Source: Dimorphilus gyrociliatus
Lineage: Eukaryota; Annelida; Polychaeta; Dinophilidae
NCBI GenBank assembly: GCA_904063045.1
Contig: CAJFCJ010000006.1
Location: 1,121,771 to 1,185,770 of the forward strand
DNA: 64,000 bases
Reading direction: 5' to 3'
Each line of letters opens with the position of its first letter. Positions within the stretch are counted from its first letter, which is position 1. A model generated the notes under the pieces. The model had not been told where the DNA came from, ran no database searches, and saw nothing but the letters and a program-made list of their open reading frames with translations. A program made the translations under genes and the position numbers. Positions 1-13,900 of this stretch are shown in pieces.

Positions 1-2297
1 TTTGACGAATTTCAGAGTATCTTTATCTCTGTAGACTAGAGCGAGCGAGTTATTAACAGGATTTACCATTAATAGCTGTAAATAAGAAGTAGTATTATAA
101 TTTTTTTCGTTAATTGTATTCAAAATTGATAATATCACCTCTTCATTTTCATCCTTAGCGATGTAGCTTGTGTAACCTCCACATTCGCTATCCCAATCGC
201 GGCAAGAACTATAAAAAATAGCATCAAGAGCATAATACGATTGCTCTGTGTCATTGTCATGAACTAAAGTATAACTTCCATGCTCCCATTTTCTTACTTC
301 AACAGAACACGTTGCTTCTGAAATGGACTTGATGATTAGATCTTTAGTATTTAATTTTAGGATCAACAAACCGCTTTCAGATTCCTCTTCTTGACCATCA
401 GTTCGTTGAATCTTCTTCGGCTGCAGGGAGCCACTAGTATTTCTTGGTCTCTTTGATTCATTTGACTTTATTGGTGGCAAATGAGAGGCAAATTCAACTG
501 CCTCTTCTTTGTCATCCATTCCTAAATCTGGAACAGCTTCATCAAATTCATCATCATCGTCTTCGTCGTCCTCCATGTCTTCATCACTAGAATCGTCAAA
601 CTCAGCCAAATGATGATATTTTAAACCCGTAAAATTTGACACAGTCAAAAAGAACGCCTCTGATTTAAGAATATTGATAAATTCTTGTATTATTTCTGGC
701 GATTCTTTAGGATCTCCTGAGTAATAGTTTCTTTTATTAGCTGGTCCTCTCTTAACCCATTTCATCTGCTCAGATTTGAGAGCTTCTTCAAGTGCGCTAT
801 ATTTTTCATCCTATAATTTTAAATGATGTAGGAAAACAAGTATAAATATAATAAAGAAAAAAAACTTAGCTACCTGCAGAAAATCTTTTAATTCAATTTC
901 CGAATCTACTTCGAATTTTCCTTTTATTTCTATTTGTACTTTACTTTGCAGATAGATAGGATTAATCCAACTCCTGAAGACATCCTCCTATGAAAAAAAA
1001 TTTAGTTAAAAACGATCAATGATTAACTAGATCGTCATACCGAAATCTGAGCTTGAGATAGTCTGGTTAATGTAGGTTCTAAATAGGGGGTTGGCCGTGG
1101 AAAGGGTGCTCCATAAAACCAACCATTGATAGATAGTCTTGTCTTATCCTTGGACAAAACTTCGGCAACCTAAATACGGATATAAAGTTACAAAGAAAAA
1201 GTAAAATAAATATTAATAAATTTAAATAACCTGATGAAAAGATATAGGAGAGACTTCAAAGAAAGATAACTGATTTTCAGAAGGTAATAATGATTCAATG
1301 ACATCTTTAGGTTGGTTATTATCTGACAAATGTTTAGTAAATTATAGAAGATCTGTTAATTATTCAAAGTGATTTAACACGAACCATCGGTGTCAAATAA
1401 GTCTAATGCTCCACCATCCTCTTTTCTCCAATGAGGAACTAAGTATAAAATAAATGCGATTCTTCGGCCTTCTAATTCATCATCATGACAGAGTAAGGAA
1501 TCTGTATATTCATATTTAGACCCAGTCATATCAACTTTGTCCAACAGCTGTATACCAGTTAAATTTGAGATCCAGTTTCTTACTTCGAGCTTGAATAGTT
1601 TTCTAAAATTTATGGAATATCGTAAAAATATAACTTTCCTTATGAAATAATAGCCTAGTTTCTACCTCAAAACTTTACCATAACCTGTGGACAGTTTTTT
1701 GAAATCAGAAGTCTGTTGAAATTTATATAAATCATTATTCTTTTCATAAAATATTTGTTCCTCAAGTTCTTTCTTAAGTTCTTTCACAAATTGTTGATTA
1801 TCCAAAAAGTTTGGGAGGCAGCAAGTTTGAAATGGCTTACTAACAATTTTCGCTTCTGTACTTTCTGCAATTTTTGTAAGTAATTTTTAAAAAGAAGCTA
1901 ACTTTAACAAAAACTAGATACTGGAGTCAGATTCTATTGTAGATCTTTATTAGTAACAATGTATTTCCTATTAGTTTTAATACAATTTAAAGAAAAGGAA
2001 CACTGAGTGACTTAATATTATTACCTAGGCTAACTCTGAAATAGAATATGTAAAAAAAATTGAGTACTTCCATTTATTGCAAAGGAAATTTGTAAAATTT
2101 TCAACAGAGTAATTAGGTTGAACATGATAAAGAAAACGTTACTAACCATTTTCGTAATCAAGTTTCTTAGAATAAATATCAGAGAATTCTTTCGTAAAGT
2201 CCTCAGCTAAATAGGCCGGATTTATTGCGGGGTAGCACTTTAGTCTACTTTTTCCCTGAACTCCGCTAACGCCAACACGTTTTTTCGATGAAATCAT
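1..2297 (-). CDS. OGFOD1: OGFOD1, prolyl 3-hydroxylase of ribosomal protein uS12 (3' end outside window)
   Basis: Fe(II)/2-oxoglutarate dioxygenase; family members hydroxylate a proline of small-subunit ribosomal protein uS12 and influence translation accuracy. The ATG is at 2297-2295. Exons read as 2297-2147, 1864-1666, 1602-1385, 1322-1231, 1169-1041, 987-874 and 810 to beyond base 1, all with GT-AG junctions in phase. The dioxygenase core shows the HxD iron motif (LLCHDDEL, near 1480-1495), the distal histidine region (SPISFHQ, near 1231-1250) and the 2-oxoglutarate arginine region (RLSINGWFYG). An acidic linker near 510-620 precedes the C-terminal degenerate oxygenase domain, and the last visible residues (NNSLALVYRDKDTLKFVK) match the family near its end. 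About 20-30 residues plus the stop are missing to the left. Recognised from memory of the human protein; no search was run. Confidence 0.93.
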
Positions 2298-2862
2298 ATT
2301 GGTCGTTGAAGAAGTCTATTATCTAAGGGGAAAAATTGATAAGAAAATTCCCATAAAAAGAGTAATCTAGAAATATTAAATATTTTTACTTCATACCGGA
2401 AGTATGGGCAAGCGATATTAGAGGAATTTTATTAATCGATACAAGGATATACAAGCCAAGATATAGAATGGCACATGTTGGTGATGTTAGTTGGTTGACG
2501 GTGGCGTTCGTAGCGGAATAATTAAAGTTTTTTTTAAAATAGTATAGACCAAATGCTTTGAAAGTAATATAACAGACTTTTTTAAGCATTCAAAGTGATA
2601 AAGATTTTAAAGATCAATTTTGATTTCAATTGAGTATCGTTAAAAGAATAAAGTAACTAATAATAATACATGCTTTATACCGGTATATATGAAAAAAATA
2701 TATAGCATTGATTAATTAACATTATTACACTCTCTTCTAAGAATGAATCAATCCTCTTTAACCTTTTCTTTTATGTTTAAAAAACATATATTAACATAAT
2801 GATTTTTTTTTAAAAAAAAGTGAAGAAATGACAAGATATTTTAATATTAAAAACAAAGGATT
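2298..2862. other. AT-rich intergenic region between divergent genes
   Basis: Start-to-start gap of 565 bases between OGFOD1 (minus) and the membrane EF-hand gene (plus). It is strongly AT-rich with A/T runs near 2680-2860. A 67-codon minus-strand frame at 2386-2589 has no domain and no neighbouring exons that extend it, so I do not call a gene. It presumably holds both promoters. Confidence 0.5.
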
Positions 2863-4389
2863 ATGACAATGATAAATATTATAGAAATTATTATTTTTAT
2901 TCAAATTTCTTCTATATATTCTTTAAAAATATTTTGGAATAACAATAATGTCGATGAAAAAGTCGTTGAGCAAGGTTGCTCGTTCAATAATATAAGCAAT
3001 TTAACTGCCAAAGTTAATCTTATTCGGGATAATGAAACAATAACTCTTGAAACTATAAGACTTTACGCTTATTATGAAACGGAAGTTGACATTTTTTATG
3101 ATAAATTTGCAGAACGTCTAAAAAGTTCTAAAAGTGGAATTGATTTTTGTGTTCTTTGCTTGAACGATAATAAACATATAATAGAGAAGAAATGCCTATC
3201 ATCAAGACAACAACTTAATGACACATTATTCTTTGTGTATCGAGTGTTTAAAGCAATTCCAACAAAATTTAACTCTTTTAAATCTATGGAAAACTTACGC
3301 TCTGGTTTTGTCAATAGTAAAAAATCTAATAAATTAACAGCTATTGGCATAGCGGGTCTAGTTTTGACTGTTGTTATGATATTATTCGTTATGCTTTGTG
3401 GGAAATTCTTTTCGAGGAACATTCGAAATTATGCTAAGGACGACATAGAAAATGTAAAGTATTACATACATGCATACATAAACAACCATATGCATATATA
3501 TAAATGGATATTGAAATAACCTCCATTAAGTTAATGATTCATAGATAAAGTATTTTATCCAATATTTAGGATTCAAAGAACCTTTCTGAAGATAACTGGT
3601 ACCGGAAAGCAATAAAAGCTGCTGGTGGTACACTTCCTCCTAATGCTAGAAGTCTGAGACCAAAGCAGATCATTGGTCGCATTAACTCATAAAATATTTG
3701 TATTATTCTATTCTAAATGTTTTTGTACAGGTATTTATAAATCTTTTAGAAAAAATGATGCAGACGGAAATGGAACAATATCTTCAGAAGAGTTAAAAGC
3801 AGCTATGAAAACTATGAATAGAAATTTTAATACTTCTCAAATTCAAAAAATAATGGCTGACATGGATACTGACAGTTAGAATTCCAGGTTTCTTTTCTCT
3901 TTATTTTTTTTTCCTTTTTCTCTTTAGAAAGCGGAGCTATTGACTTTTTCGAGTATTTAAATGTTGCTGCGGAGATGGTAGCCGATGATATTGCCTACTT
4001 AAAAGCTTTCAATACTATTGATTTGGACGGTAGTGGGTAAATATCTTAGTAATAATTATTAATGAATTAATCAACTATGATTAAATTTTTTAAAATTTGC
4101 TTTCAGAGAGATTTCTGCTGAAGAAATGGCGGTTGCAATGAAGCAAATGAATATAAACGTTTCTCCCCAATATATTCATGAAATAATCAAAGATATGGGT
4201 ACCAAAAAGAAGGATGTAATTAATTTTGAAGGTAGTAGGAGACATTAATATAGATAAATATTTTTTTTACTTTATCTCCTTCCTTCTACAGAATTCAAAA
4301 AAATAATTGCTTGGAAAGCTAATCAATCAAATTCCGTTAATGGCGATTTATCCTCTGTGAGCGGTGAATCAACAATACTTACTAAATGA
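2863..4389 (+). CDS. Predicted single-pass membrane protein with cytoplasmic calmodulin-like EF-hand domain
   Basis: Exon 1 (2863-3453) encodes an N-terminal hydrophobic signal-like segment (about residues 4-20), a roughly 140-residue ectodomain with several cysteines and N-glycosylation sequons, and a membrane span (about residues 157-178, AIGIAGLVLTVVMILFVMLC) followed by basic residues. A GTAAAG donor at 3454 leads in frame to exon 2 (3570-3675), then exons 3731-3874, 3928-4036, 4107-4231 and 4292-4389. The later exons encode four EF-hand units: loop 1 (DADGNGTISSEE) and loop 3 (DLDGSGEISAEE) look canonical, loop 2 (DTDKSGAIDFFE) is close, loop 4 is degenerate (GTKKKDVINFEE). Exon 2 has no ATG and is preceded in frame by a stop, so it needs an upstream coding exon; exon 1 is the only good candidate seen. 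Alternative: two separate genes, with exon 1 reading through to a stop near 3519. The EF-hand part is firm; the fusion is inferred. Confidence 0.6.
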
Positions 4390-4545
4390 ATTTGTTTGAT
4401 TCTTTCAAGAAGACTACAAACACAATTTTAGTTGAATATTCATGATTTCATGATTTTCTATATGAAGAATTTGTGTATTTTTTTCCGTTTGTTTAGTAAA
4501 CATTCTATAGAATCTATATAAAATTATCATTGTCAAAATAACTTA

Positions 4546-7500
4546 TCACTTTCCAAATTGAGTGACCATTAGATTTGGAGCGCCGTAGCATACCATATTA
4601 AAATTTGATCTCTCTCCTGAAATCTGTTCAGAGGTTAGTGTTGCCATACTTAAACCGTGTTTCATTCCGCTGCTTTCGTTTTCTGTTTCTTCTGCTTCCT
4701 CTTCTGCGGTTTCATCGGGCTTCCTCTTATGAGGCATTGATAAAAATCGGGTAGCTTCACCAGTTGTATAGGCTTTAGGTAGGAAATCTTTCATAAAATC
4801 ATGTATGCGCTGTGCATTTTCTTCTAGAGAACAATGCCATTGGTTTGATAGAACGCATCTAACACCAGTCAAACCTAACAAAATGGACGTCTCGACAGGT
4901 TTTTCCAGGTTAAGAACTTCTTGTCTGTAAACGCGGTAAGCAATTACATATTAAATTCTCTTAAACTATATATATATTAGGCATACGTTTTAAGGACGTC
5001 AGTTTTGGCTCTCCTTGAAAAGCTCTTGCCTGTTTGCATCAAGTCGAGAAGCATCACAAACTGGCACTCTGGCAAGTTAAGACTTGCTATATTTGAAGGC
5101 GATAATTGACATGCAAATCTTTCCATTCCGTAATAAATGAAGCCAGAGCCCTCATTCAAATAAATTTCGTACTCTCCTACACTTGGAGAATGTTCACTAC
5201 CTGCAACTCCAAGCCAACGAGGTGTGAATTGTTGAGAATGTTTTTCAACCATTTCGTTGAAAATTTCAATAGGTTTACAAGTATCTGTATCAGGCGCATC
5301 AGAATTCGGATCGACAACAACTGTGGGAAAGAATGTTTTAAACATTAATAACATTTAAGTGTCTACATTAATTATTTCTCTTATATCATTACATCTAACG
5401 GCATGAGTATCCACTGGTAGACAGGTAGATGGTACTGGTCTCTCAAGGGGTACGATTTTACTCTGTTTCTTCGCAGCATCACGCAATCCAGGTATTCGAC
5501 TAGGCGGTTTATTTTTTTCTTTTTCTTTCAAGGCTTTTTCGGCGGCTTCGTCTAGAGGTTCAATGTACATTTTATGATGTAACATTTGAAGACTAACATC
5601 TCTTGAGACTGATGTTATATAATCTGCTTGAAGACATCTCAAAGCCTCCAAAGGCCATTTAAGGAGTTCAATATCCGCTAGTATTGCGATGCACTCATTT
5701 TCAGCTGATTGAGCATCCTTACTCATTGTGCTTCCGCTTGTTGGGCGTCTATTTTTAAAAAGGAAATTTGATTTGAAGGGGTCATTTAACTCTATTCAGA
5801 CTTACTTTTCTTTTAATTTCTTTGAGATATCACTCAAATATGTCTCTGTACACTCTATTAAATTCAAATATTCATGTCTCAATTTCTCTTCATCTTCATC
5901 TTCAAATTTACTTTCATTCTAGATATAAATACACTTTATACATGAAGATCTTAAGATAAAAGGATAGGGTAAATATAATTTCTACAATATCATATATTAC
6001 TAACCGGAATAGGAGATCCTGAATCAAGAGTAGAGAGCATCTTTTCCCTTTGAGCCTGTCTTGTTTTCTTATATTGACACTTTAAAAGGATCTATTAGGA
6101 AAGTAAAAGTATTTTTTTGTGATCTTCGTGTTGAAAAATGTTTAAGTTTTATTGTTTTTACCATCATTGCATCGTGTTTCCACCATTTCCATCTCTCTTG
6201 TAATTCCTCTAATTCTTGCCTTGAAGTTTTTACTCTCAAGACTTGAGCTTTTGATGTAAACTGGCCTGCTCCCCTTCTATTTGCTGCGGCTGCATTTAAA
6301 TTTTTCGATTTGTCCATTATGGAACAATACAGATAATTCTTATCGGGAGAGAATTGAAGAACGACACAAGTAATATTCGGAGGTAAATCTTTTATTAGAT
6401 CCATATGGTGAGTTGATACGCGTAATCTTTTCCAAGCCTTTAAATGAAAAAGAAGAGGAGTAAACTATAGAATACATTAAAATTTCTAATATTAATAATT
6501 TTACAATGAACTTTTCGTCCAATTGTTGCATAATTGATCTATAGCTCGGACCCATTTTCGAATTGAATATCAAGTCTTTTTCTAACATATCATCTCTTTG
6601 TTTTAGAAGAGCTGCCAGCTGAGATTGAGTTGGATCGACAAGTGCCCTTTTTAATAAATTTTCGCAGTAGAGTGACGCTTCACAACTCTGACGTAAAGAT
6701 AGATATTGACTGCAAAGGCCAGGATCAAATTGACCTAGGCATTCAACTAATTCAATTGATGCTTCGCTAGTCGTTCTCTATTAATACATTAGAAAAATAT
6801 TAAATATAGAAAGTACTAAAGAATTATATTATTATTTACAAGTAAACCATGTTTCAAGGATAATACTATTGATTGTTGAAGAATTTCAGTTGCTTGAGCG
6901 AGTAATTTTTGAGAACTATGCTTTTCACTCTATACATTATAAAAGTATTTAGAATTTCAAATGTCTGTTTAGAAATATCTCTATACCTTTAATTTTTTCA
7001 ATCTTGCAGAGAATTTAATAAATTCATCTGTATCTTCATTGACGTATTCATTTTCAGCGCTTTCATCAATATGTAAACCTAGTTTCTCCCTCTCTATCCA
7101 ATCAGCATTCCAAAGTTGTTTAGGATCGGGAGAAGCATGTTCTGACATAAGTCTGACGCATCTTCCCACTAAAAATAAACATTTAGCTCTCCATTCTATT
7201 AAATTTGGTGACTCTTGCTGCGATATGGTGAGAGAATGAGCAAAACTTAGGCTAGTTAGTGCCTGATCGCAAGCAGTCTTTATAAGAGATTCCCATTGTT
7301 GCTCTCTACCTTCATAGTGTGGAGTGTCTCTTGTTAAATTCTCAACTTCTCTCTCAACAGATAATTTTCTTTCCCATTGAATTCTTTGATTTCTGGCTCG
7401 TTCGACATATATTTCGAATATTTTAATTAATACCCTAGAATATTTAACATTGCATTTTATCGTAATTCTCTGGTAAGGTAAATTAATATGTTGCAGCTGC

Positions 7501-7880
7501 AAAAGTTCATAATTCGATAAAATAGAGTTAATATCTTAAAAAGTAAATATGCAATATAAAAGTCTTACATCAGAAACTGGAGATGTCAATGTAATAGCGT
7601 CCTGGAATAGATCTCTAGCAATTCTCACAGAATATTCTAATATTTCTATAATCTATATTATAATGAAAATCGAAGAAATTATAATCAATGGGTAAAAAAA
7701 AAGGAAAAATTTTACTTCAATATAGTAGAAATCTCCATCTTTCGAACCATTAAAAGCTATGGCAATCTTTTCTAATAATTCTGCTTGATCTAGCATAAAT
7801 TTTAACGCTTCTTGAACATAACCCAATGCTAATAGTTCGGCCCAGCAATGCTTTAATTTCTATTGGGATAATGATATAAT

Positions 7881-7921
<41 letters not shown>

Positions 7922-10900
7922 CTATTATTTAAATTATCGTACGTTGCAGGATGATAATATTGCTGTAATTACACTTGGTTTAGTCAGATTATCTTGGGCT
8001 TGTAATATAATATCTATTTGGATTTGGACTAATTTTGCTTTAAAATTATTCAAAATAAATCCAGTTATATCCTGCTTATTAGGCCTTGTCTGCTCAATTT
8101 CAGAAAATATTTCCACAGCATGTAAAACTAACGTTCTTGCCTGTAACAGTCCCTTTATTAGTATATCATATTTGATAATATAATAAAAATATTAATAACT
8201 CATATTTACTTTACGAAGGTTATTCTTCAAAGAGTAATCTTTTCTTGTAGACTCAATTATAATCATAGTCGTTTCATACCAAAACATTTCGTCACCCTTA
8301 AACCTTTTTTGAGCTTCGAGACATAACGCTACCGCCTGTCCATATTGAGCTTCAATCATCGATAAATGTCCGAGTAAATGTAAAACTTTCCCCTCAATAT
8401 AGGCATCTTCATAAGCTCTAGCTGTTACTAAGACTTCGTTTAGAATATCTCTTGCAGGTTGATAGATACCCTGAGTTATGAGAATTTCTGCAGTTTCTAA
8501 CCAAACATTCCTAATTTTAACTTCACCAAGCTCCCTTCCAATATGCTCCGCAGTATTTGTTTTTTCGGCTCCTTCAACAGAGTCGTCTCTATTCCCCTGT
8601 TTCTTTTTTAGAACATTTGCATCCAGCAATCTCTTTTCTTCTCTTCTTACTTGGGCCTGTTTTTCTCTCCAAACTGCCATAGCCTCTCTGGAATTCGCTA
8701 CTTCATCTTCGTTTAATTTAAAATCAGAATACTGTTCATGAAATTTAATTCCATTTATATACCCAATTTGCATGCAAGATTTCCAGGATTTTAAATGTAT
8801 CAAAGAAGTAAGAGAGCGATTCTCTAGCATTCCTCTTGCTATAGTATCTTGTAGGGCTAATGCTGGAAAAACCATATGATGGAATCCCAACCTATTTAGA
8901 TGCTTTACAAGGGTATCCAAATAGTAAATGGTTAACATCTATATAAAATAGTTTTAAACCTTATCAATAGTAAATAGGTTAAAGTAAATCACTTACGGGT
9001 TTTAAGATTGTATGTTGGTTTATTCCGGTCAGTTTCATTGATTCCTGTTTAAAGGCTTCAAGAACTTCTTCAGGAGCATCATATTCAGCCCAGGCTTCAA
9101 TACTACTAGGAAGATGATCAAGAGGACCTTTACGCTTTGGTCTCTCCTTTACAGGTTCTTCTTCTTTAGCCTTTTTACCACTTTTCTTTCCTTTACCACC
9201 TTTATCACTTTCACCTTCTGTTTGTGGTCTCTTAGCCAACTCTTTCATAACTGGCCCACTAGCGGATAAGGAAACTTGCCATATCCTCATCAAATAACCA
9301 TATGCTAACAGAACGTTATTAACGTGCTCATTTGATTGACTGCCAACAACTTCGGCCAGCAGAACGGTACATTGTAGAAGATAGTCTAGTTGCTTAATAC
9401 TTATTAGATCAGATATCTTTTGTTCTGGTTTCATTGGAATAACACCAATTATAGCGTCTTTTTTAATGGGTATTATAGCTTGTGAATCCACTTGACTTTG
9501 ATCACTAGTGGTTCTGGCTGTATCTGGAGCTTTTTCTTCTTTCGATATTTTTTTAATAGAAGTCGATTTTCTCTTTTCCCTCTCAGCTGGTTTCTTTGTT
9601 TTTGGTTTCATCGATTTGCTTCCTATTGAAGTATAGTTCAATTATATCGTTCGCTATATTCATATAATGAACGAAGTAAGTATGAAAAATCATTTCGAAT
9701 TGTAAATTTGCAAACAAGCAAACCAACAAAAGAACTAAAAACAACTAATAGACAAGAAAACTTTGATTAAGAATGTTTACTTAATAAAGATAATACAACG
9801 GAATTTCTTTTTAGAACAAACCTTTAGTGTTAGCTTCTTTTTCAGTTAAATCGGCTTTATACACACAATGATGTTTTTTTTAATTAGTTATTCATCAATA
9901 GAACTTATAATTTTAATTAAAAACTAATGAAAACTAATGAGATGATTGACATTATTACAACATTTTTTATCATTGACTTACCGGTTTCTTTACGACCCTT
10001 CTTGGAAAGAGGTGAATGAGATCGATCTTGTTCAAATTCCATGTTCAAGAGTATGTCTATTGCCCATTCAATTTGATCTGTAGCATCACATCTTGGAAAT
10101 TCATGACAATAGAGCCATTGTCCTAATTCCAAAAGATAATCAACTTTTTGCCATTCAGAACTTTTCTTCTATAAGAAGATTTTAAAAGAATAAAAAATCT
10201 ATATAGTTTTGTAAATAAAAGAAATTTTACCGTCAATGCTTCTATAGCATTCTGATAAGCTTCTAGTTGGAATTCTATATCCTTTGAACAGAGTGCTACT
10301 CTCCTCCACATATGGGCAAGATAATCTTCGCTATCATCCTTAAACTTTTGTATATTAAGGAGAACTGACAAGCCTAATTTAGCTTTAACCATAACGACGT
10401 GTTTGTGCAACAAACTAAAAATGTGTGATAATATACGATTAAGATTAATGAAGGAGAAGTATACAAATATGCAAATACAAACAGGCGGTGGTTTGTTCTC
10501 GGCATGTCATTGATAGCTTTATCCATAACTTCAAGAGCACTTTTCCAATCGTGCTTTTATAAAAGAATAATATGGATAATCTCTTTGGGTAATAAATGTT
10601 AATTCACATATTTCCTTACCTTATCAGCATAACTTTGGAAAAGAACACAATAGAAAAATGCCCGAAGAGTCAAGTCGTCCTCAGGTCCTCCTATTATACC
10701 AATCTTCTTCTTCTCTGTAGAATCGATTGGGGCTAATTCGTTTGAAGTTTCATCTTCATCTTCAGCTGTTTCCTATCGATGAGAAGTGATTTACGTTAAG
10801 ATAGTGGAATTAATTGAAATGCGGAAAATTTAATTTACCAAAGATTTATAAGCATTTTTATCTGTCGTTTTATTGATAGCATCAAGAAGTAGTGTAAGTG

Positions 10901-13900
10901 GCGATTTAAGAACCTCCCTCTCAATTGGTTGCTGAATAAGAGGCAGAGCTGCATTCCAATAACGCCTTGCGGCTTGCATTACTAGTTCATAATTTTGAGC
11001 ATCGGCAGCAAACAGAGCAGCTTTCAAAAAGAACTGGAGAGCCAATCTCCTAGGTGCATTCTTACCCGCTGCAGTATCAACCAAGCTCCTACCTCTTAAA
11101 GTAGCCGAATAGAAGAGCATCTCTCGCTCCACAATATATTCATTTCCTTGACGTTTTTTGCCTTTAGGCAATGTTCCTCCATGAAATTCCAAAGCTGCGT
11201 CAGAACATTTCAAAACGAGCTGATGCTTTTGAGCTTTAAAGGAATGATAGGTTAAAGTTGTCCATAGCTTTAGTTCTACAAGATGATCTTCCCAAGTTGC
11301 CATTTGTATCATTTCAGCCACCTTTTCGAGCGGTGGTATTTCTTTGAATTCCATAATTCCATTATTATTTAAACTATGCATTTCAACGACAACAATGGAT
11401 CTAGTCATAGGCTTTTGACCGTTCATATCCTCTGATGAATTAGTACCCAGCTCTTTTCCAATCTGCGATTGGCTTAATTGTTTTGCCCTAACCCAAGTGT
11501 GTAGCAAATCCACTCTTACACTAATGGGAACGATATTAATCGCTTCCTTTCCATCTGTGACATCCATACAGAACTCGCAAACTTCTATCGCCTGCTTAAT
11601 AAACGGAATTCCATCCGGATTGATTTGCAGAGTCTGTTTCGATTTTGAATCGGCAAGCCCACCCTGCTTTTTACCGGGGGATGGTGCTCTAGGTGGGACT
11701 GATCCAGGAGACTGCAATAGTGGATCCCATGGTTGTAAAAGACCTTTTGCCAGAGCATTACATAAGCTAACAAGCATAATTGTTTCCCTGTTGTTTTGTT
11801 ATATAATTGTATTAAACTTATCATGATTCTATCATAAGCGTGTTACCCGGCATGTCCTACAGATTTTAGGGCGTTTAGAAGAACTTCAAAAACTTTAACC
11901 AATTCGGAGTGCTTATTTGAAGATAGACGATGCTGATTATAATTCCACAAGTAAGCGGATGAACTGGAAATTATATGAAAGTTTTTTGTAATAAAAAAGA
12001 CACATGAAATATATGAATATATGAAAAGAAGTGGTGCAACTGACCTACAAACGACCCACGGTTCGTTCAAATTTACTCCAATTTCACTTGCTCTTAGGAA
12101 ACTTTTAGTAGCATCCTCCGAGATTCGATCTAACCAATCACTGACGAATAAAAATTAAGTTAGAATAAGTTTATATTTGAATCTAAAGAAAGTGTTCGTT
12201 ACCAATAGGTCTGCCAGTGAGGATCATCCTCAGCTTTGACGGTCACATAACCTTTAGGCCTTATGCTTCTGTCCTCAGGGGGTATTGGTTTTTGATAGAG
12301 CTCTACTCCTTCTGATCTTAGAAGGTGAATAAGGGCTTCACCTTGCACAAAGTACACTTCTACCAATGTTCTTAAGAGGTGCTTCTCGAAAAGCATACTT
12401 ATTGTTGGTGGAGGCGTGGCTGGTTTCTCGAAAGAAACTTCTGATCCTTTTTTTGATAAAGACGTAGGAGGTCTCTGCTCTTCTTTCAACAAGTCGTCTC
12501 TTACAAATCTACCATCGTCATATAGTAAACAGAAACGACAAGCTACTCTGCAAACATCCCATACTTCTTGTTTACGTGCCGTTTTTGCTAAATCAGCCCA
12601 TAATTTAGCTCGTTCGTGTTCTTTCTCACTGCCCAGCCTCTTCAAATGTCCAGGGGCCTTTTTAATACAATTCCAGAATTGCTCCGCCTTATGACCATAC
12701 TTAACGAATCGAGAAGAATCGGCTTTTCCCCCACCGACTTCTTTAGGTGGACTCTCAGACTCCAGAACCAAGAGGAAAGCATCAGGGGCTAAGGCTTGTC
12801 CTGCCTTTACTAAAATACTTCTTTTCATTAATACTGTTCCGGTTTCAGCGCTTCTCGCTTGTTCTATTATCATAGCTGCTGCATCCTCATCAACATCGGG
12901 CTGTTGATATAATTCCTTTTTCAGTTCTATCCTATGTAAAGCAGATTCTAAGAGTTCTTTATACGTTTTGGCATCATCCAATGCTATTGCTTTCCGAATA
13001 TGCGCAATGGCAACTTCTAATTGTTCAACGTCTTCCTCAATCTTTGCCAATTCCGTATGAACTTGGCATCTATTGAAAGAAAAAGAATTACCCAGTTACA
13101 ACGATTATTTTGATTAGTACCTAAATTGAAAGAGTAGAGAATCGATTTCTTCCAGAGCTTCCACTATGTTTGTCAGAGGTCTTCTGACTTTTATTCTTAG
13201 ATTTGTTTGTAAAACTGGAAGGCATAAATTCCATAGTGTCGCGCAGGCTGATTGTATTAAACCAGCATTTTGTTGCCTAGCCGAATTTGTCAATGCCTCA
13301 TCACATCTTTTAATTGCGATTAGTCTTACTTCTAAGAGGTTTTTTTGATAATTTTCTCTATTTTCACCCAATTTTTTTACCATTAGGTCGCATTCCATCA
13401 ATTCTAATTGAAGAGGAAAATTTGGATCATTCGGAAAATTAGCTATCTTGATTCCAGTAAGGCATTGCTGCATAATTTGAGGAAGATTATACTCAGAGGC
13501 TAATCTACTCATTTCCAATAGTAAATAAGGTCTTTCGGGATTATCAATATCCATTTTACGAGTAGCGGCTGAGGGTGACGGAGTGCGACGATCCTTGGCT
13601 CTAGACCTAGAATAGCAAAGTCCATGCTTTATACATAGTATAGTTGGCAAATAGAAATCAGTCATACACAACATGAACAGGTTTAATAAGCACCAAAAAC
13701 AAAAAATATGGAACAATATGTTAAGTGAAGGTTAAGCTGAATCCACGGCAATACATATAAATATCATGCTATATTTATATATCATTCATTTAATATACCT
13801 TAAATATAACCCCAAATCACCAAAACAGAAAAAAAAACCATTATAAGAGGTCATATTCAAGGTCATTACTAATATATTTCATGCAAAACAAAACAAAAAA

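Noticed and set aside
2386-2589. 67-codon minus-strand frame between OGFOD1 and the EF-hand gene
   Set aside because: No domain, no codon-like composition, no linked exons; AT-rich intergenic DNA.
3673-3879. EF-hand frame starting in place at 3673 as a separate gene
   Set aside because: The apparent start is TTG in intron sequence; splicing from 3675 to 3731 restores the complete first EF-hand helix.
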